A stretch of 64,000 bases of DNA from Rhodoplanes serenus (GTDB lineage: Bacteria > Pseudomonadota > Alphaproteobacteria > Rhizobiales > Xanthobacteraceae), in assembly GCA_945893145.1 (NCBI GenBank), contig CAMDDZ010000024.1, positions 1 through 64,000 on the forward strand. The letters run 5' to 3'. Under the pieces are notes generated by a model. It worked only from the letters and a program-made list of their open reading frames with translations, made no database searches and was not told where the DNA came from. This document shows positions 50,684 through 59,770 of the stretch, in pieces (position 1 is the first letter of the stretch; every line of letters begins with the position of its first letter). Made by a program: the position numbers and the translations under genes.

Positions 50684-51661
50684 ATGAACAGGCTGCGTGT
50701 TCTCTGCGTCATCCTAGCCATAGCCGCGATGACGGCCGGACCGAATGAGGCTTCGGCGCAGGATTATCCCACGAAGCCGATCCGACTGATCATCCCGACC
50801 GCGGCCGGCGGATTGATGGACGTTGCCGCGCGTGTGGCGGTCGATTACCTGAGCAAGGCACTCGGCCAGCGGCTGGTGGTCGAAAACCGCCCCGGCTCGG
50901 GCGGCAACCTCGGCACCGACGCCGTCGTGAAGGCCGAGCCCGATGGCTACACGCTCGGTCTCATCCAACTCGGCAACATTGCGATCAATCCGCACGTCTA
51001 TACCGACATGCCGTTCGATGCGCTGAACGATCTCGTGCCGGTCGCGCCGATCACCAGCTCGGCCATTCTGGTGGTGCAAAGCGCCAAGATCCCGACCAAC
51101 GATCTGCGCGAGTTCATCGCGCTCGCCAAGCGTGAGCCCGGCAAGCTCGCCTACGGCTCGGCGGGGCCGGGCACGGCGCCGCATCTTGCCGGTGAGATGT
51201 TCAAGGTCGCGGCCGGCATCGATATCCTGCACGTGCCTTATCGGGGCGCTGGGCCGGCCGTGAACGACATGGTCGGCGGGCATGTCCAGCTGACCTTTGT
51301 CGGCTGGGGTGCGGTGCGCGGTCCGGTCGAGGCCGGAGCCGCCAAGGTGCTGGCGGTGGCGCAGACACAGCGGCTGAAAGCGGCGCCGCAGTTCCCGACT
51401 TCTGCGGAGGCCGGCCTGCCGGGCTACGAATTTGTCACCTGGTTCGGGGTGGTCGCACCGAAAGGCACACCCGCGCCGGTGATCGCGACGCTGGTCAAGC
51501 ACATCCATGCCATGCAGGCCGACCCGGAAGTTCAGCGCATCCTGGCGCAGGGCGGCCTGGAGCCGCTGGTGGAAACGCCCATCGAGTTCGGCGCCCGCAT
51601 GCGCCGCGACTACGAGCGCTTCCGTGACATCGTGAAGGCGGCGAATCTGAAGCCGCAATGA
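50684..51661 (+). CDS. Bug-family tripartite tricarboxylate transporter binding protein
   Basis: A 325-residue periplasmic binding protein. Its signal peptide ends near residue 26 (NEASAQ). The family series is complete: YPTKPIRLIIPTAAGG, VVENRPGSGGNLGTDAVVKAEPDGYTLGL (outline), PGKLAYGSAGPGTAPHLAGEMF and HVPYRGAGPAVNDMVGG. It lies between the HtrA-like and FAD-monooxygenase genes on the same strand. No TctA/TctB gene accompanies it. Ligands are probably carboxylates, possibly products or substrates of the neighbouring oxygenase. Confidence 0.93.
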   Translation: MNRLRVLCVILAIAAMTAGPNEASAQDYPTKPIRLIIPTAAGGLMDVAARVAVDYLSKALGQRLVVENRPGSGGNLGTDAVVKAEPDGYTLGLIQLGNIAINPHVYTDMPFDALNDLVPVAPITSSAILVVQSAKIPTNDLREFIALAKREPGKLAYGSAGPGTAPHLAGEMFKVAAGIDILHVPYRGAGPAVNDMVGGHVQLTFVGWGAVRGPVEAGAAKVLAVAQTQRLKAAPQFPTSAEAGLPGYEFVTWFGVVAPKGTPAPVIATLVKHIHAMQADPEVQRILAQGGLEPLVETPIEFGARMRRDYERFRDIVKAANLKPQ

Positions 51662-51692
51662 TGCGGCCGCCGATTGCCGCGGGCTGACCATC

Positions 51693-52823
51693 GTGACCAG
51701 CCGCAAAAGAATTCTCATTGTCGGCGGTGGCATCGCCGGGCTGACCCTCGCGGTCGCGCTCAGGCGTCGCGACGTCGCGGTCGACGTGATCGAGATCGCG
51801 CCGCGATGGGACATCCTCGGGGTCGGCATCAGCCTCACCGGACCGACGTTGCGCGCGCTCAAGTCGGTCGGCCTGATCGACCGGTGTGTGGAGGCGGCCT
51901 TCGGCTTCGACCGCATCGTCTTCGCCGATGCAGGAGGCCGGCAGGTCGGCACGCTCAATATGCCGCGACTCTGCGGCCCCGATTATCCGGCGACGGTCGC
52001 CATCGGCCGGCCGGCGCTGCATGAGGTTCTGATTCAAACCGCGACTGAGCTCGGCGCATCGATCAGGCTGGGCACGACCGTCAATTCTCTGCGCCAGAAC
52101 GCCGATGGCGTCGAGGCGGAGCTCTCCGACGGAGTGCGGGAGTCCCATGATTTCGTGGTCGGTTGCGACGGCATTCACTCGGCGGTTCGCGAGTTGGCAT
52201 TCGACCAAGTGCCCGAAGCCGCCTTCACCGGGCTGGCGGTGTGGCGCGCGACCATGCCGCGGCCCAAAGAGATCGACTGCATGCGGATGTTCTACGGCCC
52301 GAAAACCAAGGCCGGCGTCAATCCACTTTCGCGCGACGAGATGTTCCTGTTCCTGGTGCAGCCAATCCGCGACGACCGTCGGCCGCTGCCGGACGCGATG
52401 CACACGGTGCTGCGCGAACAGCTCGCCGACTTCGGCGGCGACGTGATGGACTACGTACGTGAGCACGTCACCGACCCGCGCAAAGTCGATTACCGGCCGA
52501 TGAATTCGTTTCTGCTGCCGCCGCCATGGCATCGCGGCCGGATCGTTGTGATCGGCGACGCGGCGCACACCACCACGCCGCATCTCGCCACCGGCGCCGG
52601 CATTGCCATCGAGGATGCGGTGGTGCTGGCGGAACTGCTCGCCACCGATCTGCCGGCGTCCGAGCTGCTCGACCGCTTCATGGCACGGCGGTTCGAGCGC
52701 TGCCGCTTGGTGGTCGAGACCGCGGTCAAGCTCGGCCAGATGGAGAAGGACACCAGAATTCCCGTTCAGGCGCACTTCGACTTGATGACGGCGACGTTCC
52801 GCAAGCTCGCCGAGCCGATTTGA
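51693..52823 (+). CDS. FAD-dependent aromatic monooxygenase (PheA/TfdB-like family)
   Basis: A 376-residue single-component flavoprotein hydroxylase. The Rossmann motif ILIVGGGIAGLTLAVALRRR is at 7-26. The DG motif is VVGCDGIHSAVRELAF, and the second FAD motif is VIGDAAHTTTPHLATGAG followed by AIEDAVVLAELL. The form resembles salicylate or 6-hydroxynicotinate hydroxylases. The start is GTG, 31 bases after the Bug gene. The aromatic substrate is not readable. It is convergent with another Bug gene 4 bases away. Confidence 0.88.
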   Translation: MTSRKRILIVGGGIAGLTLAVALRRRDVAVDVIEIAPRWDILGVGISLTGPTLRALKSVGLIDRCVEAAFGFDRIVFADAGGRQVGTLNMPRLCGPDYPATVAIGRPALHEVLIQTATELGASIRLGTTVNSLRQNADGVEAELSDGVRESHDFVVGCDGIHSAVRELAFDQVPEAAFTGLAVWRATMPRPKEIDCMRMFYGPKTKAGVNPLSRDEMFLFLVQPIRDDRRPLPDAMHTVLREQLADFGGDVMDYVREHVTDPRKVDYRPMNSFLLPPPWHRGRIVVIGDAAHTTTPHLATGAGIAIEDAVVLAELLATDLPASELLDRFMARRFERCRLVVETAVKLGQMEKDTRIPVQAHFDLMTATFRKLAEPI

Positions 52824-52827
52824 CCTT

Positions 52828-53805
52828 CTAGTTCGCCGGAGCCTCGATCTTGTTGTCGCGCACCACCTGGCCCCAATGCGCGATCTGGGTCTTGAGATAT
52901 GCCGCCGCGCCCTCCGGCGTGCGTTGCGCGGCCGGATAGGGCGCCATCCCGCTGGTGGCCCAGGCTTTCAGAATTTCCGGGTCCGCCATCGCTTCCTGAA
53001 GCGCGCCGTTGAGTGCATCGACGATCGGCCGCGGCGTGCCGGCCGGCGCCAGCATGATGTGCCAGAACGAAATGTCGAGCTTCGGTCCGTAGGTCGCGGC
53101 GAAGCTCGGCACGCCGGGGAATTGAGCCGACGTTTCTTTCGAGGTGATGCCGAACACTTTCACTGCCCCCGACGCGAATTGCCCGACCACTTGCTGCGGC
53201 GTCGCGAAGAACAGATCGATGTGGCCGCCGAGCGTGTCCTGTAGCATCGGCGCGGCCCCGCGATACGGGATGTGGGTAACATCAACGCCGAGTGCTTGCG
53301 CCAACAGGAACGTGGCGAGATGGCCAGTCGAGCCGGTGCCGGGATGACCCATGCGCGCCGGTGTCGTTTTCATCCAGGCGGCGAGCTCCTGTAGCGTGTT
53401 GGCGGCAAGCGTCTTGCGCCCGACCAGCACCAGCGGGTTCGAGTTGATCATGCCGATCGGCTGGAAATCTTTCTCGGTGTCGAACGGCAGCGACGGGTAG
53501 AGCGACACGTTGGCGGCGATTTGCAGGTTATGAATGAAGATCGTGGTGCCGTCCGGCGCCGCGCGCGTGACGCGCTGGCCCGCGATGTTGGTGCCGCCGC
53601 CGCTAACGTTCTCGACGATGAAATTGTGCCCGAACTTGGCGGAGAGCTTCGGCGCGATCTGGCGGGCGACCTGATCGGTCGGCCCACCGGCCGGATAGGG
53701 CACGATGATGGTGACGGGCCGTGACGGATAGGTTTGCGCGTGAGCGGGCGCAACGCCGATCGTCGCAAGCAGGCTGAACGCGAGAGCGACAACGTGCGAT
53801 TTCAT
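52828..53805 (-). CDS. Bug-family tripartite tricarboxylate transporter binding protein
   Basis: A 325-residue periplasmic receptor. After a signal peptide ending in AHAQ come YPSRPVTIIVPYPAGGPTDQVAR in outline, NVSGGGTNIAGQRVTRAAPDG, PARMGHPGTGSTGHLATFLLA and HIPYRGAAPMLQDTLGG, all in Bug order. An ATG at 53817 four codons upstream is possible, and it would overlap the next Bug gene by 4 bases (ATGA), which speaks for translational coupling of the two receptors. Confidence 0.93.
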   Translation of the reverse strand: MKSHVVALAFSLLATIGVAPAHAQTYPSRPVTIIVPYPAGGPTDQVARQIAPKLSAKFGHNFIVENVSGGGTNIAGQRVTRAAPDGTTIFIHNLQIAANVSLYPSLPFDTEKDFQPIGMINSNPLVLVGRKTLAANTLQELAAWMKTTPARMGHPGTGSTGHLATFLLAQALGVDVTHIPYRGAAPMLQDTLGGHIDLFFATPQQVVGQFASGAVKVFGITSKETSAQFPGVPSFAATYGPKLDISFWHIMLAPAGTPRPIVDALNGALQEAMADPEILKAWATSGMAPYPAAQRTPEGAAAYLKTQIAHWGQVVRDNKIEAPAN

Positions 53806-53813
53806 GGCGGCGC

Positions 53814-54776
53814 TCAATCGAAGCTGATCTTCGCCGCGCGCAACACCGGCGCCCAGATGTCCTCGCTCTGCTTGATCATCGTGCGCATTTCGTCCGGCGA
53901 GCTGCCGAGCGGCTGCGCTTCGAGCTTCAGGATGCGCGCCTGCATGTCGGGCTCCTTGAAGCCTTTGTTGATGGCGTCGGCAATTTTCTGGGTGATTTCC
54001 TTGGGCGTGCCGGGCGGTGCCGAGACCGCCATCCAGGTCACCGAGGTCACGCCAGGCAGCGTTTCGGCGACTGTCGGCACGTTGGGATAGTCCTTCAACC
54101 GCTTGTCGCTTGCGACCGCCAGGAACTTGATCTTGCCGGCGTCGATGTTGCCCTTGTTGGCGAGCAGATAGTCCGGGACCATCTCGATAGTGCCGCCGAG
54201 CAGATCATTAATCGCCGGCGCGCTGCCCCGATAGAACACCGTCGCCATCTTGAAGTTGCCCTTCATCATCAGCAGCTCGCCGAGCAGGTGCCCGGTGTTG
54301 GCGATGCCCTGGTTGCCGTAATTGACCTTGCCGGGATTGTCCTGCGCGTACTTGATGAACTCCGGCAGCGTGTTGGCGGCAAGCGACGCACGCGTCAAGA
54401 TCACCAGCGGATAGGTCGCCAGCACGCTGATCGGCTCGAGCGTGCGCGGATCGAACGCCGCCTTGGTGAAGGCGAGATGCGTGATGCTGTAATTGAGCTG
54501 CGTGCCGCACAGCAGCGTGTAGCCGTCGGGTGCGGCTCGCATCACCTGCTCCATGCCGATGCGTCCGCCCGCGCCGCCGGGGCGGTTCTCGATCACCACC
54601 TGTTGGCCGAGGATCGCGCTCGCCTTCTCACCGGCGAAGCGGCACAGCAGATCGGCGGTGCCGCCGGCCGGATAGGGCACCACCAAGGTGATCTGCTTGT
54701 TCGGGAAGGGGGCCTGCGCAAGCGCTCCGCCGGCGCCGAAAACCGCGAGCGCGATGGCGAGTGACAGTTTTCTCAT
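53814..54776 (-). CDS. Bug-family tripartite tricarboxylate transporter binding protein
   Basis: A 320-residue receptor directly upstream of another Bug gene on the same strand. A signal peptide ends near residue 20 (GALAQAP), followed by FPNKQITLVVPYPAGGTADLLCR (outline), VVIENRPGGAGGRIGMEQVMRAAPDGYTLL (outline), NPGKVNYGNQGIANTGHLLGELL and FYRGSAPAINDLLGG. GGGAG lies before the ATG at 54776. A longer frame from 54821 lacks a signal sequence. The two adjacent receptors differ considerably and probably bind different ligands. Confidence 0.93.
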   Translation of the reverse strand: MRKLSLAIALAVFGAGGALAQAPFPNKQITLVVPYPAGGTADLLCRFAGEKASAILGQQVVIENRPGGAGGRIGMEQVMRAAPDGYTLLCGTQLNYSITHLAFTKAAFDPRTLEPISVLATYPLVILTRASLAANTLPEFIKYAQDNPGKVNYGNQGIANTGHLLGELLMMKGNFKMATVFYRGSAPAINDLLGGTIEMVPDYLLANKGNIDAGKIKFLAVASDKRLKDYPNVPTVAETLPGVTSVTWMAVSAPPGTPKEITQKIADAINKGFKEPDMQARILKLEAQPLGSSPDEMRTMIKQSEDIWAPVLRAAKISFD

Positions 54777-54880
54777 TGTTTTCTCCCGGACCGTTTGTTG
54801 CTGTTGGCGCGACGATAGCACACAGCCATTCGGTGTGGTGTCGGTGCGCTGCGGCTTGGCGACGCTACAGATTGGTGACG

Positions 54881-55927
54881 CTACGGTGCTTTATAGACCA
54901 TGGCCTGTTTGGTCTTCTCCACGAAAGCCGCGGGCGTGGCGAAGACCTTGGCGCCAAGCGCCTGCAATTCCTCGCCAGAAATCGGGTCGATGGCAAGGCC
55001 GATGCGCGCCGCGTCCGCCAGCAGATCCTTGTCGCGCATCGCATCCATGAAAGCCTTGCGCAGCGCTGCGACGCGTTCCGCCGGAACGCCTGGCGCCATC
55101 ATGTAGGGGCGGCCGAATGTCTCCGAAGAATAGACCAGCTCCATGATCTGCCGCGCCTCCGGCGACTTGGCGAAATCGACCGCGACCGGCGCACCGAGCT
55201 TGAAGATGTCGGGATGGCCCTTGTCATGCTCCTGCACGATCACGCGCACGAAGCCGGACTTGATCCAGGTCGGCTGTTGTGCGTTGAGGCTCGACCAGGA
55301 AAATCCGCACAGGCCCTGCACTTCGTTCTTCTCGATCGCCAGCGTGATCTCGCGCGTGCCCGGATAGCCGCCGACCTGGCGGATTTTTGCGCCCGTGAGG
55401 TTGCCGAGCATGGCCGGATAGTCGCGCGTCGAGGTGCCGGGCTGGCTCGCGCCGATCAAAAATTCCTGTGTGAATGTATCCTTGAAAGTCTTCACCGGCG
55501 CGTCGCTGCGCGCGATGCAGACGTAATGGTCGGTGGTTGCCGAGCCGAGGTGGACGAACTTGGTGGCGTCGTGCCGCAGCCGCCGCTGATCGCCCAACAG
55601 CGCATCGAACAGGGCGTCGAGCACTGCGCTGTTTTGCAACGCGGCGATCACAGTGCCGTCCTTCGGCGCGACGTTGAACATGTGAGCTGCCGCGGCATTG
55701 CTCGCAGCCCCCGGCATGTTGCTCACAAACATGGAGGGATGGCCGGGAATGTATTTCGGCATGTGGCGCGCCATCAGCCGCGCGTAGATATCGTAGCCGC
55801 CGCCCGCCGATGAGCCGACAATGACAGTGATCTGCCGGCCTTTGTAGAATTGCTCGATGGCGTCCTGTGCCGGGGAGGGCGCGGCGCCGAGCGTGAGAAG
55901 TGCGGCTGTCAGAAGAATTTTTCTCAC
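54881..55927 (-). CDS. Divergent TctC-like substrate-binding protein
   Basis: A 348-residue exported binding protein. It starts with GTG after a good GGAGG; the signal peptide ends near residue 21 (PSPAQD). FYKGRQITVIVGSSAGGGYDIYARLMARHMPKYIPGHPSMFVSNMPGAASNAAA (outline) is the TctC-related opening typical of a divergent subgroup in Bradyrhizobiaceae. The rest is poorly conserved with classical Bug proteins, yet the length and fold pattern agree. It stands 105 bases upstream of the Bug pair on the same strand. Confidence 0.82.
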   Translation of the reverse strand: MRKILLTAALLTLGAAPSPAQDAIEQFYKGRQITVIVGSSAGGGYDIYARLMARHMPKYIPGHPSMFVSNMPGAASNAAAAHMFNVAPKDGTVIAALQNSAVLDALFDALLGDQRRLRHDATKFVHLGSATTDHYVCIARSDAPVKTFKDTFTQEFLIGASQPGTSTRDYPAMLGNLTGAKIRQVGGYPGTREITLAIEKNEVQGLCGFSWSSLNAQQPTWIKSGFVRVIVQEHDKGHPDIFKLGAPVAVDFAKSPEARQIMELVYSSETFGRPYMMAPGVPAERVAALRKAFMDAMRDKDLLADAARIGLAIDPISGEELQALGAKVFATPAAFVEKTKQAMVYKAP

Positions 55928-56072
55928 GATGGCCTCCGGTCCGCTGCTTCCGTGCTCAAAACGATAGCACAAGGCTGGCGTGCGGGAGCCGGCTCGGCCG
56001 GGGAGGATTTGGCGCGCCCCGCGATCCTGCTATGCTTGCAGGATGGGGGCGCGATTGTAGCGCGCAGGGGCC

Positions 56073-56711
56073 GTGTCGCTGAACTGGTTCAGAGCCTTGA
56101 CGCTTGCCGCTGTGGTCGCGCTGGCGGCCCCGATGGCATTGTTCGCGGCTGCTCCGACCAATCCGCCGAAGCCACAAGGTTTCGTCTCGCTCGCGGGCCA
56201 GCTTCTGGTTGCTTCGCCGTCCATGAGCGATCCGCGCTTTGCGCACACCGTCGTGCTGATCGTGCGGCACGACCGCGACGGCGCATTCGGCATCGTGATC
56301 AACCGCCCGGCAGCCGAGCGGCCGCTCGCGCTGGTGCTCGAAGCGATCGGCGAAAAGCACATGGCCGTGTCAGGCAACGTGCGCATTTTCATTGGCGGCC
56401 CGGTGCAGCCCGAGCTCGCCTTTGTCATTCACAGCCCGGAATACCACGAGGTCGGCACCATCGAGATCAATGGGCGTCTGGCTGTGACAGCAAGCCGTGA
56501 GGTGTTCCGCGCGCTCGCGGGGGCGGGCGCGACCGGGCCGCAGAAAAGCCTAATCGCCTTTGGCTACGCGGGCTGGTCGGCTGGCCAACTCGAGGCCGAG
56601 CTGGCGCTCAACGGATGGTACACAGCGCCGGCCGACATCGGCATGGTGTTCGACGAGGATCGCGAGCGGCTGTGGGAGCGCGCCACGGAACGGCGGACCC
56701 GCGACTTGTGA
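56073..56711 (+). CDS. YqgE/AlgH-family protein with an N-terminal signal-like segment
   Basis: A 212-residue protein. From residue 36 on it is a typical YqgE domain: GFVSLAGQLLVASPSMSDPRFAHTVVLIVRH (outline), FGIVINRPAAERPL, IGGPVQPELAFVIHS and FGYAGWSAGQLEAELALNGWY. Unlike the usual cytoplasmic form, a hydrophobic N-terminus (RALTLAAVVALAAPMALFAAA) precedes it, which reads as a signal peptide or anchor. The start is GTG, preceded by CAGGGG. YqgE has been implicated in transcription regulation of alginate genes, but its biochemical function is unresolved. Confidence 0.87.
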   Translation: MSLNWFRALTLAAVVALAAPMALFAAAPTNPPKPQGFVSLAGQLLVASPSMSDPRFAHTVVLIVRHDRDGAFGIVINRPAAERPLALVLEAIGEKHMAVSGNVRIFIGGPVQPELAFVIHSPEYHEVGTIEINGRLAVTASREVFRALAGAGATGPQKSLIAFGYAGWSAGQLEAELALNGWYTAPADIGMVFDEDRERLWERATERRTRDL

Positions 56712-56742
56712 CGTCCTGTAGCGGCTAGAAGGCTTGCAACGG

Positions 56743-57273
56743 TTATGAACGCCGGCGCGCTTTCTTCGCCGGCTTGCGGCTCGATTTCTTCGGCGCCTTG
56801 CGGGTCGCCGCCGCGGCGCGGCCGGCCGATCTGGCTGCCTTCTTGACCGCCTTCGTGGTCACCTTCTTGGCCTTCACCTTGCCCGACGTGAGCGTCCAGC
56901 CCTTCCAGTTGATGTCGAAGATGATGCCGTTCGGATCCTTGAACTTGCGCTCGAAGTCGTCGTCGTCCGGATCGCCGAGGTCGAAAAAGAATTTGCCGCC
57001 CGCCGCCTCGATCTGCTTCTGCTGATTTTCCAGGTCGTCGCACTGAAAGCCGAAGTGATGGATGCCGACGAACTTGCTCGGATCGACGTCTGAGCCGACT
57101 TTGCTCTTGTATTGCAGCAGTGCGAGGTTGACCTCGCCGTCGCTCATATAGACGCGGAACGCCGTCGGCCCCTCCGACTTGGGTGAGCGCTTGAGCCCGA
57201 ACGCCTTCTCGTAGAAGTCGGCGGTCTTATCGATGTCCTTCACCGCAAGCGCGATGTGCCGGATGCGTGCCAT
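56743..57273 (-). CDS. Glyoxalase/bleomycin resistance (VOC) domain protein with basic C-terminal tail
   Basis: A 176-residue protein. Residues 1-125 form a VOC domain: RIRHIALAVKDIDKTADFYEKAFGLKR in outline, FRVYMSDGEVNLALLQY, GIHHFGFQCDDLE and DPNGIIFDINWKGW, with the His and Glu positions of the metal site of glyoxalase I-like enzymes. The last 45 or so residues consist of Lys, Ala, Arg and Ser (KAKKVTTKAVKKAARSAGR, RKPAKKARRRS), like a histone H1 tail. AAGGAG sets the start at 57273. The catalytic substrate is unknown, and the tail suggests attachment to nucleic acid. Confidence 0.83.
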   Translation of the reverse strand: MARIRHIALAVKDIDKTADFYEKAFGLKRSPKSEGPTAFRVYMSDGEVNLALLQYKSKVGSDVDPSKFVGIHHFGFQCDDLENQQKQIEAAGGKFFFDLGDPDDDDFERKFKDPNGIIFDINWKGWTLTSGKVKAKKVTTKAVKKAARSAGRAAAATRKAPKKSSRKPAKKARRRS

Positions 57274-57390
57274 GGCGCGATACTCCTTCGTCGGGCAATC
57301 TGGCATCGACATTACCACCTCCTTGAGCCGCCGTGACAAGGCGCGCATCCTGTGCAGGCTGGAATGGGGGAGGCGGCACAGCCGGTTTTC

Positions 57391-58872
57391 ATGGCCGACT
57401 ACGATCTCGCTATCGTCGGGGGTGGTATCAACGGCGCGGGCATCGCGCGTGACGCCGCGGGCCGCGGCCTGCGCGTGCTGCTGGTCGAACAGCATGACCT
57501 CGCTTCGGGCACGTCTTCGGCTTCGACCAAGTTGATCCACGGCGGCCTGCGCTATCTCGAGCACCGTGCGTTTCGCCTCGTGCGCGAGGCGCTGGCCGAG
57601 CGCGAGGTGCTGCTCGGCATCGCGCCGCACATCATCCGGCCGTTGCGCTTCGTGCTGCCGGCCTATCCCGGCCCGCGCTCCGCCCTGCTGCTGCGATTTG
57701 GCCTGTTCCTCTATGACCGGCTTGGCGGCCGCAAGCTGCTGCCGGCCACGCGAACGCTCAATCTCCGGAAAGATCCGGCCGGCGCGCCGCTACAGCCCCG
57801 CTATCGCTACGGCTTCGAATATTCCGACGCGCAGGTCGATGACTCGCGCCTGGTGGTGCTGAACGCGGTCGATGCCGCCGCGCGGGGTGCCGTGATCCGC
57901 ACGCGCACGCGGCTCACCGGCGCCGAACGCGGGCCGGAGTGGCGGCTTCGGCTCGACGCCAGCGGTGCTCGTGAGACCGCGACCGCGCGCATGCTGATCA
58001 ATGCGGCCGGTCCGTGGGCCGGTGTCGTGCTGCAAAAAATCCTCAGTGTTCCGGGCCGCCCGCCGCTTCGCCTCGTCAAAGGCAGCCATATCGTGGTGCG
58101 CAAGCTATTCGATCACGGCCGCGGCTACATCTTCCAGAATCCCGACCATCGCATCGTGTTCGCGCTGCCGTTCGGCGATGATCACACGCTGATCGGCACC
58201 ACCGACGAGGACTTCAAAGGCAACCTCGATGTGGTGACGCCGGAACCGGACGAGATCGACTACCTCTGCGGCAGCGTGAACCGATACTTCCGCACCCGCG
58301 TCGCGCCCGAGCAGGTGGTCTGGTCGTTCGCCGGCGTGCGCTCGCTCTACGACGACGGCGCCGGCCGGCCGGAGGACGTCACGCGCGACTATCATTTGGT
58401 CATCGACGAGGCTTCCGGCCGAGCGCCGCTGCTGACAATCTATGGTGGCAAAATCACCACCTACCGGCGTCTGGCAGAGGCCGCGCTCGAAAGCCTGTCG
58501 CACATTGTTCCAATGCGGCCGGCCTGGACCGCCCACGCACCGTTGCCAGGGGGCAACATCCCCTGGGATTCAATCGAGTCCTGCGTGGACGAAGCATGCG
58601 GCACGTGGCCGTTCCTCAACAGGGCTGAGGCGCACCGGCTGGTGCGCGCTTATGGCACGCGGCTTCCCCGCATTCTTGGTGTGTCAAAAAGCCGGGACGA
58701 ACTCGCGCCCTGGTTCGGCCCGCTGAGCGCGGCCGAGGTCCGCTATCTTATGTCGCAGGAATGGACCCGCAGCCCCGAAGACCTGCTGTGGCGGCGGAGC
58801 AAACTTGGGCTCGTGTTGAGCGTGCCGGAACGCGATGCGTTAGCGGCTTTTATGACGGCGCAGCGCACCTGA
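57391..58872 (+). CDS. glpD: Aerobic glycerol-3-phosphate dehydrogenase
   Basis: Membrane-peripheral FAD enzyme oxidising glycerol-3-phosphate to dihydroxyacetone phosphate and feeding electrons to quinone. The 493-residue protein has the FAD motif YDLAIVGGGINGAGIARDAAGRG (outline, 4-26), SGTSSASTKLIHGGLRYLE, INAAGPWAGVV, and FALPFGDDHTLIGTTDED. The start at 57391 gives the normal N-terminus; in-frame ATGs at 57352 and 57364 are possible. The kinase glpK lies 1.5 kb away on the same strand, separated by hpnG and an opposite lipoprotein gene. No glpR or glpF gene is present. Confidence 0.95.
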   Translation: MADYDLAIVGGGINGAGIARDAAGRGLRVLLVEQHDLASGTSSASTKLIHGGLRYLEHRAFRLVREALAEREVLLGIAPHIIRPLRFVLPAYPGPRSALLLRFGLFLYDRLGGRKLLPATRTLNLRKDPAGAPLQPRYRYGFEYSDAQVDDSRLVVLNAVDAAARGAVIRTRTRLTGAERGPEWRLRLDASGARETATARMLINAAGPWAGVVLQKILSVPGRPPLRLVKGSHIVVRKLFDHGRGYIFQNPDHRIVFALPFGDDHTLIGTTDEDFKGNLDVVTPEPDEIDYLCGSVNRYFRTRVAPEQVVWSFAGVRSLYDDGAGRPEDVTRDYHLVIDEASGRAPLLTIYGGKITTYRRLAEAALESLSHIVPMRPAWTAHAPLPGGNIPWDSIESCVDEACGTWPFLNRAEAHRLVRAYGTRLPRILGVSKSRDELAPWFGPLSAAEVRYLMSQEWTRSPEDLLWRRSKLGLVLSVPERDALAAFMTAQRT

Positions 58873-58988
58873 ACGGATGTTAACCGAGTTTGTTTGCATC
58901 GTTTGCATTGGCCGTTGCGCCGCGTTGGACATTCCATTGCCAACCGATGCCTGATCGGGCAGATTAATGGCGGGGACGGGGGCGGTCA

Positions 58989-59684
58989 GTGCTGAATTTT
59001 CGGCCAATCGTGGCGGTGACCTGCCTCTCGTTTGAGGCGAGGATGGCGGCTGGCCCCGGCATCAAGGTTCTGTGCGGCAGCGCGCAGGGCTACGTCGATC
59101 AGCTCGAAGCCATCATCGCTCAAGGCGGCAACGGCATCATCAGCATTGGCATCGCGGGCGGACTCGCGCCGGGCTTGGCGCCGGGCGATTGGGTCATCGC
59201 CTCTGGCGTGGTGGCCGATGGCGTCCGCTATCCGACTGACAGCCGCTGGTCGCGCAGCCTGCTGCGTGCGCTTCCGGCCGCGTCTTACGCCGAAATTTCC
59301 GGCGTCAATGCACCGGTGGTCTCCAGCGAAGACAAGCGCGCCATGTACGAGAGCACGCGCACCGTCGCGGTCGATATGGAATCGCACATCGCCGCGAAAG
59401 TTGCGGCGACACACGGCGTTCCATTTGCGGCTTGCCGCGTGATCATCGATCCGGCCGAGCGCACCCTGCCGCCAGCCGCCCTCGTTGGCATGCGTGCTGA
59501 CGGCACGCCCGACGCGTGGGCAGTGCTGCGCTCGCTGCTGCGCCAGCCCGGACAATTGCCGGCGCTGTTGCGCGTCGTCGCCGATACGCGCGCGGCTCGC
59601 AATGCACTGTTCCGTGGCCGCAGGCAATTGGGCGACGATCTCAGCTTCCCGGGTCTGGAAGAAGTTCAGGCGCAGTTTTCCTGA
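58989..59684 (+). CDS. hpnG: Hopanoid-associated phosphorylase (HpnG-like)
   Basis: A 231-residue nucleoside phosphorylase-fold protein. GIISIGIAGGLAPGLAPGDWVIASGVV (outline), the ribose-contacting VAVDMES near 130, and CRVIIDPAERTLPPAAL near 150 match the HpnG family, which releases adenine from adenosylhopane to make ribosylhopane on the way to bacteriohopanepolyols. The start is GTG. No other hpn genes (shc, hpnA to hpnH) are in the window. A methylthioadenosine or S-adenosylhomocysteine nucleosidase is the main alternative. Confidence 0.75.
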   Translation: MLNFRPIVAVTCLSFEARMAAGPGIKVLCGSAQGYVDQLEAIIAQGGNGIISIGIAGGLAPGLAPGDWVIASGVVADGVRYPTDSRWSRSLLRALPAASYAEISGVNAPVVSSEDKRAMYESTRTVAVDMESHIAAKVAATHGVPFAACRVIIDPAERTLPPAALVGMRADGTPDAWAVLRSLLRQPGQLPALLRVVADTRAARNALFRGRRQLGDDLSFPGLEEVQAQFS

Positions 59685-59770
59685 ACCGCGTTTGCCGCAT
59701 CCGGCGATCGCGCGTTCGCTTTTATTTCTGAAATGAAAACTTGCGAGAGCTGCGGCGGCTTCGCGCGCCG

